From assembly GCF_030296835.1 (NCBI RefSeq), contig NZ_AP027923.1, forward strand, positions 496,001 through 560,000: a DNA stretch of 64,000 nt, given 5' to 3'. Source of the DNA: Pseudoalteromonas sp. MM1 (GTDB lineage Bacteria; Pseudomonadota; Gammaproteobacteria; Enterobacterales; Alteromonadaceae). The translations under genes were made by a program, and so were the position numbers. Under the pieces are notes generated by a model. The model was not told the DNA's origin and did not search any database. It was given only the letters and a program-made list of their open reading frames with translations. Position 1 is the first letter of the stretch. Each line of letters begins with the position of its first letter. Shown here one piece after another: positions 1 to 8,198 of this stretch.

Positions 1-907
1 ATATCCACACATAGGCGTTATCCGACACGCTTTCTTTCGCTTCAGAAAAAACCGACTCGACCGGTAAAATAGTGTAAGCCACTTGTGAGCTGGTTACTTT
101 TGATAAATCGATAAATACACGGCCCGTCATACCTGCAAGTAAGTTAAAGTCTTTAGGTACTGGCAACGAAAAAACAACTTTGTAGGTAAGTGTTGTCGGA
201 TCGGCCTGCGTATCCCACTCTTTTAAATCAAGGGTGTACTCTTTATTGTCATAACCGTCAAATACAACGGTAGGGTGGTAGTCGCTGCCTTTTTTAATGC
301 GCGCTATTATTTTTTCAGGCACTTGGATTTCTACATCCATTAAATCGCGGGTTTCTAGGCGTAAAATGTTTTGTTTAGCTTGAATATTTTCAAAGTTTTT
401 AACAAATACTTTGGCTACAGTCCCTGCAAATGGGGCGCGTAGTTCGCTGTATTCTAGGTTGGTTTCGGCAATTTTAAAGGCAGACTCTGCCACTTGCATA
501 TTAGCCAATGCTTCATCGTATTCTGATTGACTGGCGATTCTTTTCTCAAGGAGTTGTTCAATACGACCAAGTTGTGATTTAGCAAGCTCATAGCGAGCTT
601 TTCTATCATCGTACTGTAATTGGAAGTCTTCTGGGTCGAGCTTTGCTAAAAGCTGCCCTTTTTTAACTTCTTCCCCAGCTAAAACCGGAAACTCTACCAA
701 TTCACCATTAACTCTAAAAGCTAAGTACGAGCCTTGGTTTGCAACTACCTCAGCAGGAAAACTGCGTACATTTGTTTGCGAATCATGTCCTATATTAAAT
801 AACTTAACAGGCCTAATGGGCTCTTCTTTTACTTGCTTTTCAGGCTCTGAACAGGCCATTAATGTAAGTAAAGTCGTAGTAAGTATACATAGACGAAAGA
901 GTTTCAT
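1..907 (-). CDS. RND efflux periplasmic adaptor (membrane fusion protein), partial
   Basis: The gene reads leftward and is cut by the window edge, so the C-terminus is missing. Translation from the ATG at 907 begins MKLFRLCILTTTLLTLMACS, a lipoprotein signal with a lipobox ending in Cys19. About 300 residues are visible. They show the usual membrane fusion protein order: a lipoyl half (VNGELVEFPVLAGEEVKKGQ), a coiled-coil hairpin rich in Glu, Lys and Ala, the second lipoyl half (ELRAPFAGTVAKVFV) and a beta-barrel part. Proteins of this family bridge an inner-membrane RND pump to the outer-membrane channel. The pump gene would be expected next, beyond position 1. The divergent LysR gene at 1031 is a candidate regulator. 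Family assignment is firm; the substrate cannot be inferred. Confidence 0.88.
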   Translation of the reverse strand, partial: MKLFRLCILTTTLLTLMACSEPEKQVKEEPIRPVKLFNIGHDSQTNVRSFPAEVVANQGSYLAFRVNGELVEFPVLAGEEVKKGQLLAKLDPEDFQLQYDDRKARYELAKSQLGRIEQLLEKRIASQSEYDEALANMQVAESAFKIAETNLEYSELRAPFAGTVAKVFVKNFENIQAKQNILRLETRDLMDVEIQVPEKIIARIKKGSDYHPTVVFDGYDNKEYTLDLKEWDTQADPTTLTYKVVFSLPVPKDFNLLAGMTGRVFIDLSKVTSSQVAYTILPVESVFSEAKESVSDNAYVWI

Positions 908-1030
908 GTCTTCTCCGTGGCAATGATGGGCAAAATAATTAAGTGCAGGATACGCTGCAACCATATAAAATAAAATTCATTAAATTTTAGAAACAGTATA
1001 AGTTTTATTTATGATTATATTGAGCGCAGT

Positions 1031-1927
1031 ATGAAGCTGAATCAATTACAAATTTTAGATGCCATTGTACAAAGTGCAAGTTTAAGTGGCGCGGCGCTTA
1101 AATTACATAAAACTCAGCCTGCACTTACACTTGCTATAAAAAATCTTGAAGCAAAAATTGGCTTTGAATTACTCGATAGAAGTAAGTACCGATTACAGTT
1201 AACTGAAAAAGGGCGTGTTTTTCACCGCGAAGCACAACAGTTATTACATGCAAATGATGAGCTAGCGCAGCTTGCTAAAGAGCTTGCACTGGGTAATGAG
1301 CCTCAATATAGAATTTGCTACGAGCAAATTTGTCAAAAAGACAGTTATAACGAGATCATAAGTAATACTTTTAGACTATTTAAGCGTACAGAGTTTAATT
1401 TAACCAGCGGCAAACGCTTTGTTTCTTTAGAGCAAGTAAATGGCGGCCAAGTAGAGCTAGGCATAGGACCTTGGTTTGATTTATTTCATGCAACAGGGCA
1501 CTTAGAGAGCTTACCTATTGGTAAATTAAACATTGGTATTATTGCATCAACCAATACATATCCTAAGCACATGACCTTTAATGAGCTACAAAATTACCCG
1601 TGTTTAGCCATGTTTGAAAGTGACTTAAGCATAGACAGTGACAAACTTTCGTATTCTAAAGGTTCTGCCTTAATGAAGATTGACGATGTAAGCAATTTAA
1701 AGTCGTTTTTGCTACAAGGTGCTGGCTGGGCAATGATGAATATAGACTATTGCGCCCCTGAAATAGAAGCCGGGCTGTTGCAGCAAATAAAGATAAACGA
1801 CAGAGAGGATGAGTTTGGTATAGAAGTGCGTGCATTTAGGCGTGATGCAATCCATCATGGCCCTGTTGCGCGCTCTATTTGGGAGCAATTTAAAGTACTC
1901 AGTGAGGCGTACGTGAATGAGCGCTGA
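1031..1927 (+). CDS. LysR family transcriptional regulator
   Basis: 298 aa, the normal LysR length. Residues 1-60 form the winged helix-turn-helix (LNQLQILDAIVQSASLSGAA, then TQPALTLAIKNLEAKIGFEL). The rest is the effector-binding domain. It is divergent from the RND adaptor gene across 123 bp, the classical arrangement for a LysR gene controlling its neighbour. Its 3' end overlaps the next gene by 11 bp, so the two are probably co-translated. The effector is unknown. Assignment to the family is firm; the regulatory target is inferred from position only. Confidence 0.9.
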   Translation: MKLNQLQILDAIVQSASLSGAALKLHKTQPALTLAIKNLEAKIGFELLDRSKYRLQLTEKGRVFHREAQQLLHANDELAQLAKELALGNEPQYRICYEQICQKDSYNEIISNTFRLFKRTEFNLTSGKRFVSLEQVNGGQVELGIGPWFDLFHATGHLESLPIGKLNIGIIASTNTYPKHMTFNELQNYPCLAMFESDLSIDSDKLSYSKGSALMKIDDVSNLKSFLLQGAGWAMMNIDYCAPEIEAGLLQQIKINDREDEFGIEVRAFRRDAIHHGPVARSIWEQFKVLSEAYVNER

Positions 1928-2228
1928 TATCGATAAAGAAACCCTCATCTACACTATCATTGCAAATATACCAGCAGGTTTTGTAGCAAGTTATGGGCAA
2001 GTAGCAACGCTTGCCGGTTATCCGCAAAATTCACGCCTAGTAGGGCGCCTGCTAAAGCAAATGCCTGATGATTCTGTTATACCCTGGCACCGTGTGGTAA
2101 ATAGCCAAGGAAAAATATCGTTTCCCGAAGGCAGTGATAAATACCAAGAACAACGCCAAAAACTGCTATTAGAAGGTGTTAGTTTTAAGAATAAAAAAGT
2201 GAATATGCGCGAGTGTAGGTGGGAGTGA
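1917..2228 (+). CDS. Alkyltransferase-like (ATL) DNA repair protein
   Basis: 103 aa, matching the single DNA-binding domain of the O6-alkylguanine-DNA alkyltransferase family. The motif that holds the acceptor cysteine in true methyltransferases (PCHRV) reads PWHRV here, with Trp57 replacing the cysteine. This substitution defines ATL proteins, which bind O6-alkylguanine without repairing it and hand the lesion to nucleotide excision repair. The helix-turn-helix segment (SYGQVATLAGYPQNSRLVGR) with its arginine finger is intact. It overlaps the LysR gene upstream by 11 bp. The ATL role is established for the family and inferred for this copy. Confidence 0.9.
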   Translation: MSADIDKETLIYTIIANIPAGFVASYGQVATLAGYPQNSRLVGRLLKQMPDDSVIPWHRVVNSQGKISFPEGSDKYQEQRQKLLLEGVSFKNKKVNMRECRWE

Positions 2229-2528
2229 TATGACCATTACGGGCAGATTAATGCCAGAGTAGTTCGGATAAGCGAAGTGCCATCCGACATAGTAAATTAA
2301 CTGTTAGCAGTGTTTAGCAAAGTCGATTCACCTTAACCGAGTGAAAAAATAAGCCACAATAGGCTATTCAAGTCTGCTTTACTATTCATACTATATAGGC
2401 ATGTATCTGTCTCACGTAAATAGTCGAAGTTCGAAATAGAAACTTTTTTATATTTTTCATTACACCCTATTAAAAAACAGTAGTTAGCCAAACATTTATA
2501 TATGTAATATGCGTCCTGAGGACGCACC
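2229..2528. other. Intergenic stretch with a REP-like hairpin
   Basis: No convincing gene lies here. A minus-strand open frame at 2333-2527 (64 codons) has no recognisable domain and is probably chance. Near the start is a small imperfect palindrome, TCGGAT (2264-2269) and ATCCGA (2282-2287) around AAGCGAAGTGCC. It resembles the REP-like intergenic hairpins of gammaproteobacteria. Confidence 0.5.
2264..2287. repeat. REP-like palindromic hairpin
   Basis: TCGGAT and ATCCGA form a 6 bp stem around a 12-base loop containing GCGAAGTGC. Composition and position, just after a gene, suit a REP-like element. I saw only one copy in this window, so the repeat status is inference. Confidence 0.4.
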
Positions 2529-3509
2529 TTAAAGTGCCTTTGTTACATACTTATCATAATATTCAGCATACGAATCATAGGTAAATTTAACGGCATCTTG
2601 TGAAATTTTAGCCTTTGGAACATACGCATCAAAGCCATGGTAACAGCCTTCATATAATCTAAATGTTACATCAATACCTTCTCTTTCGAGCGCTTCTACG
2701 TAAGCAATGGTTTCATCTTTAAAAGGTTCTAAATCGCCGACAAAGGTGATGGTTGGAGGAAAATCCTTATAGTCCTTATTTCTAAATGCAGCAGCGTATT
2801 TTGGAGTGTCTAAACCTTGCTGCTTAATATCCGCAAGGTAAGCATCCCATCCTTTTTTGTTAGATTCTGCATTCCAAACAGGTACAGATACCATTTCTTG
2901 TGCTGAAGAGGTGCTTTGTGAGTCGTCTATCATTGGATAAAAAGGCATTTGAAAAGCAATATCTATGTCCTTTGTATCTCTTGCCTTTAATGTTACTGCT
3001 GCCGTTAGGCCACCACCGCCGCTATGTCCTGCAACCATAAACTTATCCTGATAAATCCCCAACTCATCAGCATGTTCCTTTGCCCATAACAAGGTTTCAT
3101 AACAGTCATTAAATGCAGCAGGATATGGTGCATCTAAAGATTTTCTGTATGCCGGAGCTATCACTACACAAGGTCTTTTTTCTATAAATTGCTTAATAAT
3201 ATTAAGGTTAGGACCCATTTCAGGGCTGCCTAATATATAGCCGCCACCATGAATATATTCCAAACAAGGCAATTTTCCTTCCACATTAAGTGGCTTGAAA
3301 ATTCTCACTCTAATGTCTGGCCCACCACTTTTACTTGGAATATACCTTTGCTCATTGTACATACCGTCTATAAGCTTACCATTAGAGAATTTAGCCATAA
3401 AATTCATCAGCTTGATGCCCCAGTTTTTACTTGCGATATAAGGTAGTATTTTAAAGGGCGTGTAAAGTGATTTTAACTCTTCATTCGCTAAATGTTTCAT
3501 GTTTTTCAT
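2529..3509 (-). CDS. Alpha/beta hydrolase, HSL (hormone-sensitive lipase) family esterase
   Basis: About 326 aa. The oxyanion-hole motif HGGGY is at residues 87-91. The nucleophile elbow GHSGGG follows at about 161-166 (Ser163), then the acid region VGDLEPF and the catalytic His in YHGFD. This set is typical of HSL (family IV) carboxylesterases. I chose the ATG at 3509 over the upstream ATG at 3530 because GGGAA sits a few bases before it. There is no signal peptide, so the enzyme should be cytoplasmic. It is the last gene of a minus-strand run with a dehalogenase-like hydrolase, a beta-propeller protein, an AhpD-like protein and a DsbA-like protein, which suggests a role in processing an ester or a dehalogenated product. 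The substrate is unknown. Confidence 0.87.
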   Translation of the reverse strand: MKNMKHLANEELKSLYTPFKILPYIASKNWGIKLMNFMAKFSNGKLIDGMYNEQRYIPSKSGGPDIRVRIFKPLNVEGKLPCLEYIHGGGYILGSPEMGPNLNIIKQFIEKRPCVVIAPAYRKSLDAPYPAAFNDCYETLLWAKEHADELGIYQDKFMVAGHSGGGGLTAAVTLKARDTKDIDIAFQMPFYPMIDDSQSTSSAQEMVSVPVWNAESNKKGWDAYLADIKQQGLDTPKYAAAFRNKDYKDFPPTITFVGDLEPFKDETIAYVEALEREGIDVTFRLYEGCYHGFDAYVPKAKISQDAVKFTYDSYAEYYDKYVTKAL

Positions 3510-3597
3510 AATAGTTTCCCAATAGCGCACTAAAACTTGTGCGCTAAAACAGTGATAAAAATTAACCGAGTTTTAGTACTAATGACGGTATGAAAAC

Positions 3598-4620
3598 CTA
3601 CTTATTGATACGACGATACCAGTCATGTATTGCACGCCCGATGGCATAAGGCTGGTCTTCTTGCACATAGTGAATACCATTACCAATGTATGTAATTTGG
3701 ATGTTTTTAGCGCGTTTCTCCCAATAGTCAGCCGCTTCTGGCGGATTCTGAGAGCCCGGTGTGGCGTAAAGATACAACCAAGGGATTTCAGTTTCTTCCA
3801 GCCATTTGTTATAAGCGCTGATCACTTTTTCCGTAGCTGCTGGCTCACCATTAATTGGTAACTCTTTGGGCCATTGATAAACCTGAATGCGTGATTTTTC
3901 AGTGGGAAAAGGTTTCAAGTATTCTTCATGTGCTGCTTTATCTAGCGGACGAACAATGGCTGCAGGTACCGCAACTTTTAAGAACCAATTGTCTTCAATA
4001 ACCATCTTGCGACCCACATCTTCGCTACGAATCATTTTCGAAAATTTTGCTTTGTGTTTTGGGTAATCTTCCCACGTTTTTGCTGGTAGCAACGGCGCCA
4101 TTAACGCTTCCATTGTAACAATGCCTTTAATATTGTCGGGATGCTGCCGCGCGTAATGTAAGCCAAGACCAGAGCCCCAATCGTGAACGACAAGCGTTAT
4201 ATTTTTTAGATCAAGCTTTTTAACGAATGCTTCGAAATAAGGGTATTGATCGCCAAACGTGTAATCCATCTCAGGTTGATCTGATTTTCCGAAGCCAATA
4301 TTATCCGGCGCAATTAATCGGCCTTGCCCTTCTAAGTGAGGCATGACATTACGCCACAAATACGATGACGTTGGCTGTCCATGTAAAAATAAAATCGGAT
4401 CGCCTTCACCAATGTCAATGTAAGCCATTTTTGAACCAAGAATATCGACGTATTCATGGGTATATTTTGTTGTCGAGGGGATGTCCATTGGCGCAACCTT
4501 GTATCCTTTGTAATAATTCTGTTCTTGAGACTTTATTTCTTGAGCATTCGCAAATGCTCCTATTGTGGCTATAAAGGCAGTAGCGGCCAATATGCTGGAT
4601 AATAGACTTTTCATATTCAT
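3598..4620 (-). CDS. Exported haloalkane dehalogenase-like alpha/beta hydrolase
   Basis: 340 aa with an N-terminal signal peptide (cleavage likely after AFANA, residue 26), so it should act in the periplasm. The sequence follows the haloalkane dehalogenase II/Renilla luciferase group. It has HGQPTSSYLWRN at 80-91, the nucleophile elbow VVHDWGSGLG with Asp147 and the halide-binding Trp148, the acid Glu171 in TMEA, and the base His317 in GIHYVQED. The usual HGNPT motif carries a halide-contacting Asn; here it is Gln82, so halide binding may be altered or the true reaction may differ. The start could also be the ATG two codons later. It sits in the run from 7001 down to 2529. Fold and triad are sure; dehalogenation is a family-based inference. 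Confidence 0.8.
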   Translation of the reverse strand: MNMKSLLSSILAATAFIATIGAFANAQEIKSQEQNYYKGYKVAPMDIPSTTKYTHEYVDILGSKMAYIDIGEGDPILFLHGQPTSSYLWRNVMPHLEGQGRLIAPDNIGFGKSDQPEMDYTFGDQYPYFEAFVKKLDLKNITLVVHDWGSGLGLHYARQHPDNIKGIVTMEALMAPLLPAKTWEDYPKHKAKFSKMIRSEDVGRKMVIEDNWFLKVAVPAAIVRPLDKAAHEEYLKPFPTEKSRIQVYQWPKELPINGEPAATEKVISAYNKWLEETEIPWLYLYATPGSQNPPEAADYWEKRAKNIQITYIGNGIHYVQEDQPYAIGRAIHDWYRRINK

Positions 4621-4692
4621 TTTCTCTTTTGTATTGTTAAACAGGAGTTATCTGCTTCTGAGATTGTTTAGTACAACGACTTCTGATTTGAT

Positions 4693-5655
4693 TTACTTAA
4701 TTGTAACCAGAAGCACTTCGACCAAATCTTTTTTACCAAAGTAGATATTTCCGTCGTTGATCATGACAAAACGGCTGTCTTGATTTAGGGGGTAGGGTGC
4801 AATGGCAGTTGCACCACCAGCGCCATCTGCAACTATGGTGGTTATTTCGCCACTAATTGACAGCGATTTGACGGTTTCACCATGTGTTGTAAAGAGTATC
4901 GATCCATCTTCTCTCACCCAGAAATCGTCAATCATTCCAACTTTCGCCAACAGCTCTGGTTTGCCTTGTGGCTTGCCATCTTTCCCTATTCTAATAAGGG
5001 ACAGCGTGCCTTTGGACGTATTAGATACAATGAGTCCATCAGATCTAAGTTTTACGCCGTTAGCACCTGGAATAAACATCTTCTGATCAGCAAGTGGAGA
5101 AAGCGATTCGTCTTGTATCCATGAACTAATTTCTTGCGTTTTTGGGTTAACTTGCCAAATATTGCCCGATAGTGAATCAACCGCGAGGATTACGTTATTA
5201 CCAAGCCTGACCATACCGTTCAAATACATGACTTGAGGCGCATCAAATTGCCCAATTTGCTTGCCATTTTTATCAAGCAGGATAAATTGTTGGGAGCCTA
5301 CTACGTTCTCTCCAAGTAAGAGAGATTTACCAGAGGCCGCAACTAGGTAGCCTCCATCAATTGAAATAAGGCTCAATGGGTAAGCAGACAGTGTCGAAAA
5401 TGTTTTCGTCTGCCCACCTTGTTCCATCACTTCAATTGACTTTGTAGGGTAGTTGGTAAAAAGTAACCTACCATCTTGTTGAACTTCTAAGTTTTCAAGA
5501 AAATTACCATGCGGATATGCTGTTAGCACTTCAATGGTTGCTGATTCATCGGTTTTTTGAGGCTTTGCCTTAGCGAGTGCAAAGTTTGACACCGAAATGC
5601 CTGCTGCTACGGTCATCACCGTAGCAGCAATCGAGAGTGTCTTCGATATAGTCAT
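4693..5655 (-). CDS. Exported SMP-30/gluconolactonase-like beta-propeller protein
   Basis: 320 aa with a signal peptide ending near NFALA (about residue 28), hence periplasmic. The rest consists of repeated blade-like strands such as FLENLEVQQDGRLLFTNYPT, YLNGMVRLGNNVILAVDSLS and GVKLRSDGLIVSNTSKGTL. This is the pattern of SMP-30/NHL six-bladed propellers, whose members include lactonases and other hydrolases. The metal ligands were not individually confirmed. It lies between the AhpD-like gene and the dehalogenase-like gene in the same orientation, so probably the same operon. The function could be enzymatic or ligand binding; only the fold is claimed. Confidence 0.7.
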   Translation of the reverse strand: MTISKTLSIAATVMTVAAGISVSNFALAKAKPQKTDESATIEVLTAYPHGNFLENLEVQQDGRLLFTNYPTKSIEVMEQGGQTKTFSTLSAYPLSLISIDGGYLVAASGKSLLLGENVVGSQQFILLDKNGKQIGQFDAPQVMYLNGMVRLGNNVILAVDSLSGNIWQVNPKTQEISSWIQDESLSPLADQKMFIPGANGVKLRSDGLIVSNTSKGTLSLIRIGKDGKPQGKPELLAKVGMIDDFWVREDGSILFTTHGETVKSLSISGEITTIVADGAGGATAIAPYPLNQDSRFVMINDGNIYFGKKDLVEVLLVTIK

Positions 5656-5686
5656 GTTTAATCTCTCTTTAATAATCAGCTCGGTG

Positions 5687-6241
5687 TTACGCTTTTTTGT
5701 CCCAAGAAAATTTTTGGAAAGGTTTGTCTACGGGCGTTTTCGCGATGTGATTCACATAATTACTGATCACTTTTTGAGACACGCCAAGAATAATCTCTAA
5801 TAATTGACGCTGAGCATAACCCGCAGCAAAGAAAGCGCTAACGTCATCATCTGAAACATTGCCTCGATTGCGAACAACGCTCAGTGTCATATCCTGTAGT
5901 GCTTGAAGTTTAGGGGTTGGCATTTTATCTTGATTTCTTAATGCTTCGGTCAATGCAGGGTCAACTTTCATCATGTTTGCAATTCCCGTATGGGCAGGAA
6001 CACAATACGTACAATTGTGTTCAACATTAATGGTTTGCCAAACAACGGTGAGTTCTTCTTTGTTGAATGAGGTATTCGTAAAAAGTTTTCCCAGCTCTTG
6101 ATAGGCTATAAGCAGTTCTGGCGCTTCTGCCATTATTCCATGTAAATTAGCGATCATACCGTTGGTTTTTAGCGAAGCTTCTAGTATTGCTTTACTTTTT
6201 GTCGGTGCTGATTCTACGTTATGTATTGTAAATTCGGTCAT
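5687..6241 (-). CDS. AhpD/carboxymuconolactone decarboxylase family protein
   Basis: 184 aa. The motif EHNCTYCVPAH holds the redox pair Cys77-x-x-Cys80 and His84, diagnostic of the AhpD-like alkylhydroperoxidase branch of the CMD family. Members reduce peroxides or protect against oxidants; some are demethoxylases or unknowns. The start is supported by AGAGGT about 7 bases upstream. Immediately beyond that ribosome binding site lies a tandem array of about eleven GGTTAAT heptamers (6262-6340), so expression of this gene and those behind it could depend on repeat number. It is preceded by the DsbA-like gene and followed by the beta-propeller gene in the same direction. Confidence 0.85.
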   Translation of the reverse strand: MTEFTIHNVESAPTKSKAILEASLKTNGMIANLHGIMAEAPELLIAYQELGKLFTNTSFNKEELTVVWQTINVEHNCTYCVPAHTGIANMMKVDPALTEALRNQDKMPTPKLQALQDMTLSVVRNRGNVSDDDVSAFFAAGYAQRQLLEIILGVSQKVISNYVNHIAKTPVDKPFQKFSWDKKA

Positions 6242-6261
6242 GTTGATACCTCTTAAAATTT

Positions 6262-6340
6262 GGTTAATGGTTAATGGTTAATGGTTAATGGTTAATGGTT
6301 AATGGTTAATGGTTAATGGTTAATGGTTAATGGTTAATGG
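6262..6340. repeat. Tandem heptanucleotide repeat (GGTTAAT)n, about 11 copies
   Basis: A perfect run of the unit GGTTAAT spans 79 bases (about 11.3 units). It fills the gap between the stop codon of the DsbA-like gene (6342) and the ribosome binding site of the AhpD-like gene (6248-6254). No spacers are present. Such short tandem arrays mutate by slipped-strand mispairing and can change distance or mRNA structure upstream of a gene. Confidence 0.97.
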
Positions 6341-6341
6341 T

Positions 6342-7001
6342 TTATGCGGTTAGTGAGTACGATGAAACGAGTTCAGTTAAAATTTGCTTATACGCTTCAA
6401 TCGTTCTAGAACCGTTAACGACAAGTTCGTTGTTAAAAATCATTGTAGGAACGACGGTAATTCCGAGGCTATGCCAGTGTGATACTTTATTAGCAATACG
6501 ATTTTGAGTGTCTTGGTCATCCAGTATTTTAGAGATATTAGGCACTTTCACACCCGTATCTCTAAGCAAGTGCTCAAGCACTTTTCTGTCAGAGATATCC
6601 TTTTGCTCAGTAAAGAAGGCGTTAAACAACTTTTCCTTAAGTTCAGTTTGCTCTTTAGTGCCTTTTAAAAAGTCCAGTAGCGTATGTGCATCTCGCGTGT
6701 TCACGACACGTGAATTGTCAGTAAAGTTGAAGGTAAACCCTGCCTCATTTCCTAGTTGGGTAATATTGGCTCTATTAAAGTCGCCTTCTTGCTTGGTTCT
6801 TCCGTATTTGCGCGTTCCATAATCGTAAATATTTTCACCTTCCAAAGGCATTTCTGGATTCAAGAAAAATGGCTGCCATTCAATATGGACTTCTTCTTGT
6901 AAATTTAACTCTGCGATGGCTTGTTTTAGTCGCGTGTAGCCGATTGCACACCAAGGGCAAACAGCGTCAGATACGAAATCAATTTTAATTTGCTTATTCA
7001 T
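6342..7001 (-). CDS. DsbA family oxidoreductase, FrnE-like
   Basis: 219 aa without a signal peptide. The N-terminus is a thioredoxin fold strand followed by SDAVCPWCAIG, with the active pair Cys15-Pro-Trp-Cys18. The helical insert and the C-terminal segment VVPTMIFNNELVVNGS, with its cis-Pro, fit the FrnE/2-hydroxychromene-carboxylate isomerase-like branch of DsbA proteins (cytoplasmic dithiol oxidoreductases). GGAGT precedes the ATG. It is the first gene of the minus-strand run 7001-2529, facing the LysR gene at 7251, so the promoter should lie in 7002-7250. The electron partner is unknown; linkage to the AhpD-like protein next door suggests a thiol-redox role. Confidence 0.87.
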   Translation of the reverse strand: MNKQIKIDFVSDAVCPWCAIGYTRLKQAIAELNLQEEVHIEWQPFFLNPEMPLEGENIYDYGTRKYGRTKQEGDFNRANITQLGNEAGFTFNFTDNSRVVNTRDAHTLLDFLKGTKEQTELKEKLFNAFFTEQKDISDRKVLEHLLRDTGVKVPNISKILDDQDTQNRIANKVSHWHSLGITVVPTMIFNNELVVNGSRTIEAYKQILTELVSSYSLTA

Positions 7002-7067
7002 ACACCCATTACTCCGTTGTGTATCATTGTTGATGGGTAGAATTATGCGTGATATCTGTTAAAAGAT

Positions 7068-7114
7068 AATCATGTGTTTCACCCCATGATTGTGGATATA
7101 TTTTCCATAATCAT
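7068..7114. promoter_or_regulatory. Candidate LysR operator with three half-sites
   Basis: Between the divergent DsbA-like and LysR genes lie AATCATG (7068-7074), CATGATT (7085-7091) and AATCAT (7109-7114). The last two form a 29-base dyad (7086-7114) that also pairs TGGA with TCCA. Repeated dyads in a divergent LysR promoter are typical of recognition and activation sites. Which factor binds is inference. Confidence 0.5.
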
Positions 7115-7250
7115 TGCAGCGATAAACCTTCAATGATAACGTCAAGTGCTCATATGGCTTATAATATTGGCTTGTATCATTCTTCAGATAATTCAAGAAA
7201 ATATTGTGTTGTCAGGAATAACTACAATAATGGTTGAGTAAGGGGGGGTT

Positions 7251-8198
7251 ATGGATATTGCTACTAGGCTAGATCTATTTTTGGATGTTGTCCGTCAAGG
7301 GTCATATACCAAGGCCGCTGAATTAAGGCTCATGGATAGATCTTCATTATCAAAGCAAATTAAAATGCTAGAGAGCGAGCTAGGTACTCGTTTGCTTAAC
7401 CGCTCCACTCGTTCGCTGTCGCTCACTGAGGCAGGAAAAGAAGTATTGAAGCAAGCGGAGTCCGTTAGGCAAACGATTTCTGATACGCACCGTATTGTTG
7501 AGTCGTTTCATGAAAAACCGAAAGGGTTACTGCGAATAACCTGTCCGACATTATTTGGTAAGTTGTATGTACAAAAAGCAATAAAAATATTTATGCAAAG
7601 ATACCCAGATACTGATGTTCAACTCGATCTCAGTAACAAAGTATTGAATGTCATTGAAGACAGGTATGACATAGCTTTTCGAATTGGAGATATGCAAGAT
7701 TCAAATTTAGTTGCCAGAAAGTTAGCCGACAATAATGTTGCCATTTTAGCTTCTAAATCGTTTATAGAGCAATATGGTATGCCGAAAACACCCGAAGACT
7801 TGGTTAAACTACCCGCGGTTTTTTTCTCTAGTGGAGGACTTGTCGTCAATAAAATTCCTATCGGAAAAGACCCTAAAAGTGGTGAATTCAAACTGTGGGA
7901 ATTTAAAGGAAGATATAGAGTCAATGAACAAGAACTTGTTCTTGACTCGGTAAAGTCTGGGCAAGGTTTTGGCGTACTCGCACTCTATATGTTGGGTGAC
8001 AATATTAAGAAATTTGATTTGGTGCCTTTACTAACAAATTATGCATTGCCAGAATCATTTGGTGCGCTTTATGCGGTTTACCCACACAGAAGTCCGACAC
8101 CACTGGTCAATAAATTTCTAGAAACATTTAGAGAAACAATAGGAGAACATCCTGTCTGGGATAGTTATATTGATAATTATGAGAATTACTATCAATAA
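7251..8198 (+). CDS. LysR family transcriptional regulator (CrgA/AaeR-like)
   Basis: 315 aa. The N-terminal winged helix reads LDLFLDVVRQGSYTKAAELR with RSSLSKQIKMLESELGTRLL, the usual LysR DNA-binding signature. Residues from about 90 on form the ligand domain, with GLLRITCPTLFGKLYV resembling the CrgA/YhjC subgroup. A strong ribosome binding site (AAGGGGGG) lies just before the ATG. It is divergent from the DsbA-AhpD-propeller-dehalogenase-esterase run and is the likely regulator of it; the dyads at 7068-7114 support this. The inducer is unknown. Confidence 0.9.
   Translation: MDIATRLDLFLDVVRQGSYTKAAELRLMDRSSLSKQIKMLESELGTRLLNRSTRSLSLTEAGKEVLKQAESVRQTISDTHRIVESFHEKPKGLLRITCPTLFGKLYVQKAIKIFMQRYPDTDVQLDLSNKVLNVIEDRYDIAFRIGDMQDSNLVARKLADNNVAILASKSFIEQYGMPKTPEDLVKLPAVFFSSGGLVVNKIPIGKDPKSGEFKLWEFKGRYRVNEQELVLDSVKSGQGFGVLALYMLGDNIKKFDLVPLLTNYALPESFGALYAVYPHRSPTPLVNKFLETFRETIGEHPVWDSYIDNYENYYQ

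Noticed and set aside
2333..2527. 64-codon minus-strand open frame
   Set aside because: No domain, no clear ribosome binding site, and it fills an AT-rich gap next to a REP-like hairpin. Probably chance.
6262..6340. Heptamer array as a CRISPR or telomere-like array
   Set aside because: Units are 7 bases and perfectly contiguous with no spacers, so CRISPR is excluded; there is no reason to expect a telomere in this chromosome.
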